DNA from: JALYUM01 sp036688685
GTDB lineage: Bacteria; Pseudomonadota; Gammaproteobacteria; Burkholderiales; Burkholderiaceae_D
Length of the DNA: 64,000 nt
Assembly (NCBI RefSeq): GCF_036688685.1
Contig: NZ_JAQQPS010000002.1
Location: 248,001-312,000, forward strand
Direction of reading: 5' to 3'
Part shown: one piece after another, positions 7,390 to 15,954 of the stretch
How positions within the stretch are numbered: the stretch's first letter is position 1
Layout of the letters: each line of letters begins with the position of its first letter
The notes under the pieces: generated by a model
Seen by the model: only the letters and a program-made list of their open reading frames with translations
Database searches by the model: none
What the model was told of the DNA's origin: nothing
Position numbers and translations under genes: made by a program

Positions 7390-8784
7390 ATGCCGCCCAT
7401 GAACGCCCCCGCAGATCCGCAAGTCGATTCCCTCCGCATTCCACCGCATTCGATTGAAGCCGAACAATCCGTTATAGGAGGTTTGCTTCGCGATAATGCA
7501 GCGTGGGACCGTATCGCCGACTTCATGCACGCCGATGATTTCTACCGTTACGACCACCGCATCATCTTCGAACAAGTCATTCGCCTGATCAACGGCGGCA
7601 AACCGGCCGACGTGATCACCGTGTACGAAGCGCTGACCCAACTCGGCAAGTCCGAAGAAGTGGGCGGGCTGCAATACCTGAACGCGATGGCGCAAAATAC
7701 GCCGTCGGCGGCGAATATCCGCCGCTATGCCGAGATCGTGCGCGACCGCGGCATCCTGCGCAAACTGATCACGGTGGCCGACGAAATTTCCGGCAACGCG
7801 TTCAATCCGCAGGGCAAAGAGGTCAAGGAAATGCTGGACGAGGCGGAATCGAAGATCTTCGCCATCGCCGAGCAGGGCTCGCGCGGCGCCCAGGGCTGGA
7901 TTCCGGTGCAGCCGCTGCTGACCCAAGTGGTCGAGCGTATCGACGAGCTCTACAGTCGCGACAACCAGAGTGAAATCACCGGTGTGCCGACCGGCTTCAT
8001 CGACCTCGACCGCATGACCTCGGGCCTGCAGCCGGGCGACCTGGTCATCGTCGCGGGCCGTCCATCGATGGGTAAAACCGCTTTCTCGCTCAATATCGGC
8101 GAAAACGTCGCCATCGAAGCCGGCTTGCCGGTGGCCGTGTTCTCGATGGAGATGGGCGGCACCCAGCTGGCCATGCGTATGCTCGGCTCGGTCGGCCAGC
8201 TCGACCAGCACCGCCTGCGTACCGGCCGCCTGAACGACGAGGATTGGCCGCGCCTGACGCACGCCATCCAGAAAATGAACGATGCGCAGCTCTACATCGA
8301 CGAAACGGCCGGCCTGAACCCGATCGAGCTGCGCGCGCGGGCGCGCCGCCTGTCGCGCCAGTGCGGCAAGCTCGGCCTGATTATTATCGATTACCTGCAA
8401 CTGATGACAGGCTCGAAAGCCGGGGACAACCGCACTGCCGAGATTTCCGAAATTTCGCGTAGTTTAAAAGGTCTGGCCAAGGAATTGCATTGCCCGGTGA
8501 TTGCACTGTCGCAGCTGAACCGCTCGCTTGAGCAGCGTCCCAACAAACGGCCGGTGATGTCCGACTTGCGCGAATCGGGCGCAATTGAGCAGGATGCCGA
8601 CGTGATTATTTTCCTGTATCGCGACGAGGTCTACAACCCGGACTCGCCCGATAAAGGCACTGCCGAAATCATCATCGGCAAGCAGCGTAACGGCCCGATC
8701 GGCGCGATTCGCCTGACCTGGATCGGTCAGTACACCAAATTCGGCAATTACAGCGGCGGCCTGGCTGTTTATCAGGGCGATTAA
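7390..8784 (+). CDS. dnaB: Replicative DNA helicase DnaB
   Basis: The hexameric helicase that unwinds DNA at the replication fork. The 464-residue length is normal. The N-terminal primase-interacting domain begins at IPPHSIEAEQSVIGGLL; the RecA-like motor domain carries Walker A GRPSMGKT (about 223-230), Walker B-like LIIIDYLQLM and SDLRESGAIEQDAD near the end. ATG 7390 is chosen because GGAGG ends 7 bases upstream; a second ATG at 7399 is possible. It follows the ribosomal operon after a terminator, so it probably has its own promoter. Confidence 0.98.
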   Translation: MPPMNAPADPQVDSLRIPPHSIEAEQSVIGGLLRDNAAWDRIADFMHADDFYRYDHRIIFEQVIRLINGGKPADVITVYEALTQLGKSEEVGGLQYLNAMAQNTPSAANIRRYAEIVRDRGILRKLITVADEISGNAFNPQGKEVKEMLDEAESKIFAIAEQGSRGAQGWIPVQPLLTQVVERIDELYSRDNQSEITGVPTGFIDLDRMTSGLQPGDLVIVAGRPSMGKTAFSLNIGENVAIEAGLPVAVFSMEMGGTQLAMRMLGSVGQLDQHRLRTGRLNDEDWPRLTHAIQKMNDAQLYIDETAGLNPIELRARARRLSRQCGKLGLIIIDYLQLMTGSKAGDNRTAEISEISRSLKGLAKELHCPVIALSQLNRSLEQRPNKRPVMSDLRESGAIEQDADVIIFLYRDEVYNPDSPDKGTAEIIIGKQRNGPIGAIRLTWIGQYTKFGNYSGGLAVYQGD

Positions 8785-8788
8785 CGCT

Positions 8789-8806
8789 GGCGCGATCGAT
8801 CGCGCC
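8789..8806. repeat. Perfect 18-bp palindrome after dnaB
   Basis: GGCGCGATC-GATCGCGCC is self-complementary and starts 4 bases after the dnaB stop. No T run follows, so it is not a standard terminator; it could be a Rho-related 3'-end hairpin or a protein site. Confidence 0.5.
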
Positions 8807-8899
8807 GTCACAGGCGCTGACAACACAAGTTTTCACTCACTGATCTATTCTGCTGCGCTGCAGCGGTCATACAGTATTCATTGGAATAACGGAGAAATT

Positions 8900-9526
8900 A
8901 TGTTCGGACGCCTCATGCCCACCGAAGGCAAGTTTTTTGACCTGTTCAACCAGCACGCTGCTTTGTGCGTGAAGGGCGCGCAGGAAATGGTCGGATTGAT
9001 GACCAACTTCGATGACCTGGAAAATCGCACCCATGCCATCGAAACCATCGAGAAACAGGCGGACAAGATCACCTACGCCACGGTGGACCTGCTGCATAAA
9101 ACCTTCATCACGCCGATCGACCGCGACGATATCCACAAGCTCATTACCCGCATGGACGATATCCTCGACATGCTGGAAGACGCTGCGCAAACCATTTCGC
9201 TGTACGACCTGCAGGCGGTGACGCCGGAAGCGAAACGCCTGGCCGAACTGTGCCTGGCCTGCTGCGAGAAGGTCCAGCAGGCGGTCGGTTTGCTGCACAA
9301 TATGGATAACTCGCGCAAGATCGTCGCCCTGTGCGAAGAGATCGACCGCCTTGAATCGGACGCCGACCATGTCATGCGCGCCGCCATGTCGAAGCTGTTC
9401 CGCGACGAGCCGGACGTGCGCACGCTGATCAAACTGAAAGCGATCTACGAGATTCTCGAGACCGTCACCGACCGCTGCGAGGATGTTGCCAACATCATCG
9501 AAGGCATCATCGTCGAAAACGCGTAA
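8900..9526 (+). CDS. DUF47 / PhoU-like Pit accessory protein
   Basis: A 208-residue, almost entirely helical protein of the DUF47 family (PhoU-like helical bundles), opening FGRLMPTEGKFFDLFNQHA. Helices are rich in acidic residues and repeat ExxxD patterns (e.g. RMDDILDMLEDAAQ), as in metal-binding PhoU proteins. Members are encoded next to Pit-type phosphate transporters and are thought to regulate them. Here pit begins 15 bases downstream, so the two form an operon. GGAGAAA precedes the ATG. Confidence 0.9.
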   Translation: MFGRLMPTEGKFFDLFNQHAALCVKGAQEMVGLMTNFDDLENRTHAIETIEKQADKITYATVDLLHKTFITPIDRDDIHKLITRMDDILDMLEDAAQTISLYDLQAVTPEAKRLAELCLACCEKVQQAVGLLHNMDNSRKIVALCEEIDRLESDADHVMRAAMSKLFRDEPDVRTLIKLKAIYEILETVTDRCEDVANIIEGIIVENA

Positions 9527-9541
9527 GTCGAGAGCTCCTGA

Positions 9542-10552
9542 ATGCACACTATTCAAATGAGCATATGGGTGCTCGTGGCGCTGGTCGGCCTGGCGCTTGT
9601 TTTCGACTTCATGAACGGCTTCCACGATGCCGCCAATGCGATTGCCACGGTGGTCTCGACCGGCGTGCTGAAACCGCAAACGGCGGTCGCGATGGCGGCA
9701 GTCTTCAACTTCATCGCCATTTTCGTCGTGGGCGTGCACGTTGCTGCCACGGTGGGGAAGGACACGATCGACCCGAATGTGGTCGACCAGTACGTGATTT
9801 TCGGGGCGCTGGTGGGCGCCATCATCTGGAACATCATCACCTGGGTCGGTGGCATTCCTTCGTCGTCGTCGCACGCGCTGATCGGCGGCCTGGTCGGCGC
9901 CGCGGTGGCCAAGTCCGGCACCGGTGCGCTGGTCGGTGGCGGCTTGCTCAAGACTGTCCTCTTCATCGTGATTTCGCCGGTGGCAGGTTTTATTCTCGGC
10001 TCGATCATGATGTTGATCGTCTCGTGGCTGTTCGTGCGCTCTACGCCGCGCAAGGTCGATACCTGGTTCCGCCGCCTGCAACTGGTGTCCGCTGCCGCCT
10101 ACAGCCTGGGCCACGGCGGCAATGACGCGCAGAAGACCATCGGCATTATCTGGATGCTGCTGATCGTCGCCGGCGTCTCGAGCACCGCCGATGCGACGCC
10201 GCCGCTGTGGGTGATCGTGTCGTGCTACACCGCGATCAGCCTGGGCACGCTATTCGGCGGCTGGCGCATCGTGAAAACCATGGGCCAGAAGATCACCAAG
10301 CTCAAACCGGTGGGCGGCTTTTGCGCCGAGACGGGTGGCGCAATCACCGTGTTCATCGCCACCTTCATGGGCATTCCCGTGTCGACCACGCACACCATCA
10401 CGGGCGCGATTGTCGGCGTCGGTTCGGCGCAAAAGATGTCGGCGGTGCGCTGGGGCGTGGCCGGTAATATCGTCTGGGCGTGGATCTTTACCATTCCTGC
10501 GTCGGCCTTCATGGCGGCGATTGCGTGGTGGGTCGGCACGCATATTATGTAA
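9542..10552 (+). CDS. pit: Low-affinity inorganic phosphate transporter, PiT family
   Basis: A 336-residue inner-membrane symporter for metal-phosphate. The duplicated PiT signature is clear: FDFMNGFHDAANAIATVVSTG near the N-terminus and the second repeat SLGHGGNDAQKTIG near residue 190, with GIPVSTTHTITGAI later. About ten membrane segments can be drawn. It is coupled to the DUF47 gene upstream, and a terminator follows at 10572-10597. Confidence 0.95.
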   Translation: MHTIQMSIWVLVALVGLALVFDFMNGFHDAANAIATVVSTGVLKPQTAVAMAAVFNFIAIFVVGVHVAATVGKDTIDPNVVDQYVIFGALVGAIIWNIITWVGGIPSSSSHALIGGLVGAAVAKSGTGALVGGGLLKTVLFIVISPVAGFILGSIMMLIVSWLFVRSTPRKVDTWFRRLQLVSAAAYSLGHGGNDAQKTIGIIWMLLIVAGVSSTADATPPLWVIVSCYTAISLGTLFGGWRIVKTMGQKITKLKPVGGFCAETGGAITVFIATFMGIPVSTTHTITGAIVGVGSAQKMSAVRWGVAGNIVWAWIFTIPASAFMAAIAWWVGTHIM

Positions 10553-10571
10553 GCGGTTCGCTGTACTGAGG

Positions 10572-10597
10572 AGCCCGCGCGATGCGGGCTTTTTTTC
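10572..10597 (+). terminator. Rho-independent terminator after pit
   Basis: AGCCCGC (10572-10578) pairs with GCGGGCT (10584-10590) around a 5-base loop, followed by a T run. Confidence 0.9.
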
Positions 10598-10658
10598 GCC
10601 CCGCGGCGCGGCGCCACAGGCGTCGCCTTGCGCCGCGCCGCCGCGCATAAATGAGCGT

Positions 10659-11042
10659 TCAGTGCATTGCCACCTGATGTGCGATACCAAAGCGATCGGC
10701 AAGGTCGGCGAGGCGCTTGTCCAGCGTCCATAGTGCCGCGCCCGTCGTCATCAATGTCGATGTCAGCAGGATGATATCGACCAAGCCACACCCGACCCCG
10801 TACACGGCTTCGCGCTCGATGAACGCCATGGCCTCTTCCATGGAGACGAGCTCAACCTTTGGAAGCAGGCGAAGGTCACGCAACGTTTGTGTTCTGGGTG
10901 CAGGGGGCGTGCCGCAAGCGAGTTCGCCCACCACCATCGGGTGCACGAGTACGCGATCCTGGTGGAGCAGGGTAATGAGTGTCTCGTTGCGATGCCTGAA
11001 ATGGTCGATCCATACGGACGTATCGACCAGTACGCGCGTCAT
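10659..11042 (-). CDS. vapC: VapC-type PIN-domain toxin
   Basis: A 127-residue PIN-domain ribonuclease. Acidic catalytic residues are visible in VLVDTSVWIDH (Asp7), VVGELACG (Glu in helix 2), GLVDIILL and LWTLDKRL. VapC toxins usually cut tRNA or rRNA when free of antitoxin. Its start overlaps the antitoxin stop by 4 bases (ATGA), the normal vapBC layout giving coupled translation. Target RNA unknown. Confidence 0.9.
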   Translation of the reverse strand: MTRVLVDTSVWIDHFRHRNETLITLLHQDRVLVHPMVVGELACGTPPAPRTQTLRDLRLLPKVELVSMEEAMAFIEREAVYGVGCGLVDIILLTSTLMTTGAALWTLDKRLADLADRFGIAHQVAMH

Positions 11043-11242
11043 CGGGTCGGCTCTGGCCGGAAGCGCGGAACATCTGCCATCTCCGGCGCGACCCCTCCGA
11101 GTGCAGCCAGCCGCCTTGCGGCGCGTACCTGCACAAAGGCTTTGATCGCCTCGCGGAAGAGGTCAGCCTTATCCATGGCGGGGTCAGCAACCTCCAAGGC
11201 CGTGTTGTACAGCGCGTCGTCGATGGTTACTGTGGTCCTCAT
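11039..11242 (-). CDS. vapB: VapB-type antitoxin
   Basis: A 67-residue antitoxin: an N-terminal DNA-binding part (MRTTVTIDDALYNTALEVA) of the short type paired with PIN toxins, and a C-terminal tail that would wrap the toxin. The frame is open 13 codons further up, but the ATG at 11242 follows AGGAGG at ideal distance and is chosen. The stop overlaps the toxin start. Such proteins normally repress their own promoter together with the toxin. Confidence 0.87.
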   Translation of the reverse strand: MRTTVTIDDALYNTALEVADPAMDKADLFREAIKAFVQVRAARRLAALGGVAPEMADVPRFRPEPTR

Positions 11243-11338
11243 GATACCTCCTGAATCTAATTTGATGTCATGATGCATCAATCAGCGCACCATTACAAGC
11301 ATTTCGGTATCGGGGGGCGATCAGCAGTAGGCATTGAC

Positions 11339-11377
11339 GAAAAAAAACCTGCAAGCCTTGCGGCCTGCAGGTTTTTT
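11339..11377 (-). terminator. Terminator after the PhoH-family gene (possibly bidirectional)
   Basis: CCTGCA (11348-11353) and TGCAGG (11366-11371) with an inner GCC/GGC pair form a stem flanked by A7 on the left and T6 on the right. On the minus strand the U tract follows the stem, right after the PhoH gene stop. Confidence 0.88.
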
Positions 11378-11393
11378 GCCAAGCGAAGCAGCT

Positions 11394-13205
11394 TTACAGC
11401 ACTTCGCTCGCGTGATCGGCCAGACGCGAACGCTCGCCCCGCGCCAGGGTAACGTGGCCGCTGTGCGCCCAGCCCTTGAAGCGGTCGACCACATACGTCA
11501 GGCCACTCGAGCCCTCGGTGAGATACGGCGTATCGATTTGCGCGATATTCCCGAGGCACAGGATCTTGGTGCCAGGGCCGGCACGCGTGACCAGCGTCTT
11601 GATCTGCTTCGGCGTCAGGTTCTGCGCCTCATCGATGATCAGGAACTTGTTCACGAAGGTGCGGCCGCGCATGAAGTTGAGCGACTTGATCTTGATGCGT
11701 GAACGGATCAGGTCCTGCGTCGCCGCACGACCCCATTCGCCGCCGGCGCTGTCGGACTTGTTAAGTACTTCCAGGTTATCGTCGAATGCGCCCATCCATG
11801 GCGACATCTTCTCTTCCTCGGTACCTGGCAGGAAGCCGATGTCTTCACCGACCGGGACCGTCACGCGGGTGACGATGATCTCGTTGTACAGCTTGGTTTC
11901 CAGCACCTGCGCCAGGCCAGCAGCCAGGGCCAGCAGCGTTTTGCCGGTACCGGCCTGGCCCAGCAGCGTGACGAAGTCGCACTCTGGGTTCATCAAGAGG
12001 TTCAATGCAAAATTCTGCTCGCGGTTGCGCGCAGTGACGCCCCACACGTTGTTCTTGTTGTGGCTGAAATCACGCAGGGTTTGCAGCACGGCGGTTTTGC
12101 CGGTGATCGATTTCACCTGGCCGTAGAAGGCAGCTTCGCCATTCTTTGGCTCGATGAAGACGAACTGGTTCGCCATCAAGGTTGGAATCACGGGGCCGGT
12201 GACGCGGTAGTAGGTGGCCGAGACGCCATTCTTGTTCTCTTGCCACGACTCCATGTCCTTGCCGTGCTTGGTCCAGAAATCGTCCGGCAGCTGGACGATG
12301 CCCGAGTACAGCAAATCGGTGTCTTCCAGCACATGGTCGTTGAAGTAATCTTCGGCCGGCAGACCCAGCGCGCGCGCCTTGATGCGCATGTTGATGTCTT
12401 TCGACACCAGCACGATGGCGCGGCCAGGTTGCTCGGTTTCCAGGTTACGCACGACGCCCAGGATCTGGTTGTCGGCTTTGCCAACCGGCAGGCCTTCCGG
12501 CAGCGTCGGGCCGTTTTGCAGGCGGGTCTGGAAGAACAGGCGGCCCTTGGCGTCCTTGTTGCCCAATTTTGCCAGCGGAATGCCCGCTTCGATGGCATCG
12601 TCGTCGATGTCGGCGATCAGGGCGTCCAGCGTGCGCGACACCTGGCGCGCATTGCGCGCAACTTCGGACATGCCTTTCTTGTGGTCGTCGAGCTCTTCCA
12701 GCGTCATCATCGGCAGGTAGACGTCGTGCTCTTCGAAGCGGAACAGCGAGCTTGGGTCGTGCATCAGCACGTTGGTGTCGAGCACGAACAGCTTGCGCAG
12801 GCCGGCAGTGTCGGCCTTGCGGCTGGTCGACGACTTGACCACCGGCTCGACCGGCTTGTGCTTGGCAGGGTGAACTTCACCGATGCCGTTTTCAATCTTG
12901 GCGCGGACCGGCGCGCTGGCTGCTTTCGGGCGCACAGGGGCCGCCACGACGGCCACAGGTGCCGGAACAGGCGCAACAGGCGCAATATCAGGCACGGCAG
13001 CGAGCAGCGCCGTCTTCGAGCGGGTAGGGCGTTTTGGTGCAGGTGCAGCTTTGCCGCTGATCAGGTCTTGCACAGGTTCGGCAGCGGCGACAGTGGTAAC
13101 AGGCGGGGCGACGGCGTACACAGGCGTGACGCCGCGTTCGGCTTTCGGGTAATCGGCAGCCGGCAGCAGGGTGCCTGGCTTGGTTGGAATTTTTGGCAGC
13201 GGCAT
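11394..13205 (-). CDS. PIN-PhoH family ATPase
   Basis: A 603-residue cytoplasmic protein. Residues about 1-135 are a Pro/Ala-rich, probably disordered stretch; a PIN nuclease-like domain starts near 138 (FVLDTNVLMHD with Asp143, then MMTLEELDDHKKG); a PhoH/RecA-like ATPase domain follows with Walker A LLGQAGTGKTLLAL and Walker B FLIIDEAQNLTPKQ. PIN-PhoH proteins are linked to RNA unwinding and cleavage in other bacteria. It is the last gene of the minus-strand run below arn and bcp. The 213-bp gap before it holds a perfect 7-bp hairpin at 13296-13314 without a T run. Confidence 0.9.
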   Translation of the reverse strand: MPLPKIPTKPGTLLPAADYPKAERGVTPVYAVAPPVTTVAAAEPVQDLISGKAAPAPKRPTRSKTALLAAVPDIAPVAPVPAPVAVVAAPVRPKAASAPVRAKIENGIGEVHPAKHKPVEPVVKSSTSRKADTAGLRKLFVLDTNVLMHDPSSLFRFEEHDVYLPMMTLEELDDHKKGMSEVARNARQVSRTLDALIADIDDDAIEAGIPLAKLGNKDAKGRLFFQTRLQNGPTLPEGLPVGKADNQILGVVRNLETEQPGRAIVLVSKDINMRIKARALGLPAEDYFNDHVLEDTDLLYSGIVQLPDDFWTKHGKDMESWQENKNGVSATYYRVTGPVIPTLMANQFVFIEPKNGEAAFYGQVKSITGKTAVLQTLRDFSHNKNNVWGVTARNREQNFALNLLMNPECDFVTLLGQAGTGKTLLALAAGLAQVLETKLYNEIIVTRVTVPVGEDIGFLPGTEEEKMSPWMGAFDDNLEVLNKSDSAGGEWGRAATQDLIRSRIKIKSLNFMRGRTFVNKFLIIDEAQNLTPKQIKTLVTRAGPGTKILCLGNIAQIDTPYLTEGSSGLTYVVDRFKGWAHSGHVTLARGERSRLADHASEVL

Positions 13206-13418
13206 CAGGTTCTCAATCTAGAAAAATGTCAGAGGGTGCAGCGCAACACAGCGCGCCGGCAGGGTCGATGCGACTTGGACTTACAGGGGAGGAAACCGGC
13301 CAGAGGGTGGCCGGAAGCGGGGACGTACGAATATGGCGTTGAATAAAGCGAAGACTCAAAATGGACGGACGGTTGACTACGGTTGGTGCAGCGGGAGCCG
13401 GCCAGGGCCCGGTGGCGC

Positions 13419-13898
13419 TTACGGCCGGTTTTGGACAAATTCCAGCACTTCCTTGACGTGATCAGGGACCTTCACGCCCCGCCATTCTTTCACTATTTTC
13501 CCATCAGCGTCAATGATAAACGTACTGCGCTCGATCCCCCGTACCTGTTTGCCATACATCATTTTGTTCTTCATGACGCCGAACTGCAGGCACAGCGCTT
13601 CTTCAGGGTCGGAGATCAGGTCGAACGGCAGGCCCAGCTTCGCTTTGAAACCTTCGTGCGAGCGCATCGAATCGCGGCTCACGCCCACGATGGTGGTGTT
13701 GGCGGACGTGAACGCATCGTGCGCATCGCGGAACGCCAGGCTTTCGGTGGTGCAGCCGGGCGTGTTGTCCTTGGGGTAGAAGTACAGCACCGTGTAACCC
13801 GGCGCGCGCGCGCCGAAATCGTAGGCCTGGCCGCCGGTCATGGCGGCCGTGAAATCGGCGACGGATGCAGACTTTACTGCGGATGGGCTCTCGACCAC
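13419..13898 (-). CDS. bcp: Thioredoxin-dependent peroxiredoxin, Bcp/PrxQ type
   Basis: Reduces peroxides in the cytoplasm. The 159-residue form starts at GTG 13898, chosen because GAGGAG lies 6 bases upstream; another GTG at 13931 has no ribosome site. The peroxidatic Cys is Cys49 in DNTPGCTTES. Typical Bcp has a resolving Cys five residues later; here that place is Leu, so the enzyme would work as a 1-Cys type or use the Cys in ALCLQFG. KYG-like MMYGKQVRGIERSTFIID is intact. It lies 42 bases after arnD, likely co-transcribed. Confidence 0.92.
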   Translation of the reverse strand: MVESPSAVKSASVADFTAAMTGGQAYDFGARAPGYTVLYFYPKDNTPGCTTESLAFRDAHDAFTSANTTIVGVSRDSMRSHEGFKAKLGLPFDLISDPEEALCLQFGVMKNKMMYGKQVRGIERSTFIIDADGKIVKEWRGVKVPDHVKEVLEFVQNRP

Positions 13899-13940
13899 GG
13901 GGTGCTCCTCTACGTTGGCACAAGGGGCCACGGGCCCCTG

Positions 13941-14900
13941 CTAGATGACCGCGCCCGGCACGATCAGTTCACCTGAGCGGCCCGGCACTTCTCCCCACGC
14001 GAGCCGGCGTTGCGGCAGCGGGAGATCCTTGATTTTCTCGTAATAATCTGCCATCGACGCCAGATCGTAACCCTGCAAGCGCCAGCCGGCCAATAACTGT
14101 TCGAAGATGGGGGCGAGTTTTTGTCCTTCAAGCTCGGCATGCAAGGTATACACGTGGTCGCGCACGGGTAGCGCGGTCAGCGCCAGGATGTGGGCAGCGA
14201 TGTTGTCCGTGGTGAGCGTGACGCCGTCGATCTCGCGGCCCAGCAGCTCATCCAGGGTCGGCAAGGTGGTCGGCATCTGGATGGCGCCGCCCGGCGCCAT
14301 GCGGTATGGGCCCATGGCGGGATCGGCCAGGGCGCCGTTCTCGAGCAAGGCGGCACGGCCATCCGACACGTAGCGGTAGCCGGCCGTATCGTTCTCGGCA
14401 AACGCGGCGGCGTTCATCTGCCAGCCGGCGGCGCCGTGGGTACGGGCGGGGACGCCGAATACCCGCTTGAAACGGGTCGCGCTGGCGCGCATCATACGCG
14501 CGGTCCAGTCCGCGTCTTTGCTGCGAACCTGGTCTTGCCAGGCGACGTGGTCCCAGGTGTGGATGCCGCATTCAAAACCGGCGTCCTGGGCCGCGCGCAT
14601 TTCGATCGCCGCTTCCTGGCCGATGTCGGGGCCCGGCAGCAGCACGCCGTACAGCAAGGTCTTGATGCCGTAATGCTCGACCACGGAGGTGCGCGAGACC
14701 TTGCTGAAAAAGCCCGGGCGCAGCGCACGCTTCATGGCGCGCCCGGTGTGGTCCGGCCCCAGCGCGAACAAAAAGGTCGCATGGGCCTGGTGCGCGGACA
14801 ACATGCGCACCAGGTTCGGCACGCCTTCGCGGGTGCCGCGAAAGGTGTCGACGTCGATTTTCAGGACCAGTTGCGGACGCGTCGTTGTCGAGCCCTGCAT
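13941..14900 (-). CDS. arnD: 4-deoxy-4-formamido-L-arabinose-phosphoundecaprenol deformylase
   Basis: Removes the formyl group from undecaprenyl-phosphate-L-Ara4FN in the inner membrane, an essential late step before transfer to lipid A. The 319-residue NodB-fold protein opens KIDVDTFRGTREGVPN, the ArnD hallmark with the metal/catalytic Asp residues, and has GIHTWDHVAWQ with the metal-binding His. The length is near the 296 of E. coli. Its start overlaps the stop of the arnA dehydrogenase-part gene by one base. Confidence 0.93.
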   Translation of the reverse strand: MQGSTTTRPQLVLKIDVDTFRGTREGVPNLVRMLSAHQAHATFLFALGPDHTGRAMKRALRPGFFSKVSRTSVVEHYGIKTLLYGVLLPGPDIGQEAAIEMRAAQDAGFECGIHTWDHVAWQDQVRSKDADWTARMMRASATRFKRVFGVPARTHGAAGWQMNAAAFAENDTAGYRYVSDGRAALLENGALADPAMGPYRMAPGGAIQMPTTLPTLDELLGREIDGVTLTTDNIAAHILALTALPVRDHVYTLHAELEGQKLAPIFEQLLAGWRLQGYDLASMADYYEKIKDLPLPQRRLAWGEVPGRSGELIVPGAVI

Positions 14901-15940
14901 CAGTTGATCAGCGCCTTAGCCTCGGCCACCTGGCCGCGGTACGCGTCAAAGATATTGCGCAGCGCATCGGCCATGGACACTTCCGGCTTCCAGCCCAGTT
15001 CGCTCATGGTGTTGTCGATCTTCGGCACGCGGTTCTGCACGTCCTGGTAGCCGGTGCCATAGTAGGCGCCCGAGGTCGTGTCGACGATCTGCACCTTGGC
15101 CGCGCCTTCAGCGTATTCCGGGTACTCGGTGGCCAGCGTCAACATCATGTTCGCCAGTTCGCGGATCGAGTAATTGTTGACCGGGTTGCCGACGTTGTAG
15201 ATCTTGCCGGTGGCGGCGCCATCCTTGTTTTCGATGATTTTCATCAGCGCCGAGATGCCATCGTCGACGTAGGTGAACGCGCGCTTCTGCGCGCCGCCGT
15301 CGACCAGCGAGATGTTCTCGCCACGGACGATGTGGCCCAGGAACTGGGTCAGCACGCGCGAGGAACCTTCTTTCGCGGTGTGGATGGAGTCCAGGCCCGA
15401 ACCGATCCAGTTGAATGGACGGAACAGCGTGAAGTTCAGGCCTTCCATGCCGTAGCCCCAGATCACGCGGTCCATCAATTGCTTGGCGCAAGCGTAGATC
15501 CAGCGCGGCTTGTTGATCGGGCCGTAGACCAGGTTCGACGCTTCCGGGTCGAACTGCGTGTCTTCGCTCATGCCATACACTTCGGAGGTCGACGGGAAGA
15601 TCAGGTGCTTGCCGTATTTGGCGGCCGAGCGGACGATCGGAAGGTTGGCCTCGAAGTCCAGTTCGAACACGCGCAGCGGCTCTTTCACGTAGGTGGCCGG
15701 GGTCGCGATGGCAACCAGCGGCAGGATCACGTCGCACTTCTTGACGTGGTACTCCACCCACTCTTTATTGATGGTGATGTCGCCTTCGAAGAAGTGCATC
15801 TGCGGATGGGCCAGCAGGTCGGTGATGCGGTCGGACTGCATGTCCATGCCGTACACGTGCCAGTCGGTGGTCTCCAGGATACGCTTGGAGAGGTGGTGGC
15901 CAATAAAACCGTTGACGCCGAGGATGAGGACTTTTTTCAT
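14900..15940 (-). CDS. arnA: UDP-glucuronate decarboxylase (dehydrogenase half of ArnA as a separate gene)
   Basis: Oxidises and decarboxylates UDP-glucuronate to UDP-4-keto-arabinose. The 346-residue extended short-chain dehydrogenase has the NAD-binding GVNGFIG (about 8-14), the STSEVYG serine/threonine region and the YACAK catalytic pair, followed by the ArnA-type segment FRPFNWIGSGLD. In E. coli this is the C-terminal half of one 660-residue ArnA; here it stands alone, 14 bases after the formyltransferase-half gene. Confidence 0.92.
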   Translation of the reverse strand: MKKVLILGVNGFIGHHLSKRILETTDWHVYGMDMQSDRITDLLAHPQMHFFEGDITINKEWVEYHVKKCDVILPLVAIATPATYVKEPLRVFELDFEANLPIVRSAAKYGKHLIFPSTSEVYGMSEDTQFDPEASNLVYGPINKPRWIYACAKQLMDRVIWGYGMEGLNFTLFRPFNWIGSGLDSIHTAKEGSSRVLTQFLGHIVRGENISLVDGGAQKRAFTYVDDGISALMKIIENKDGAATGKIYNVGNPVNNYSIRELANMMLTLATEYPEYAEGAAKVQIVDTTSGAYYGTGYQDVQNRVPKIDNTMSELGWKPEVSMADALRNIFDAYRGQVAEAKALIN

Positions 15941-15954
15941 GGGGGAGATCTCGA

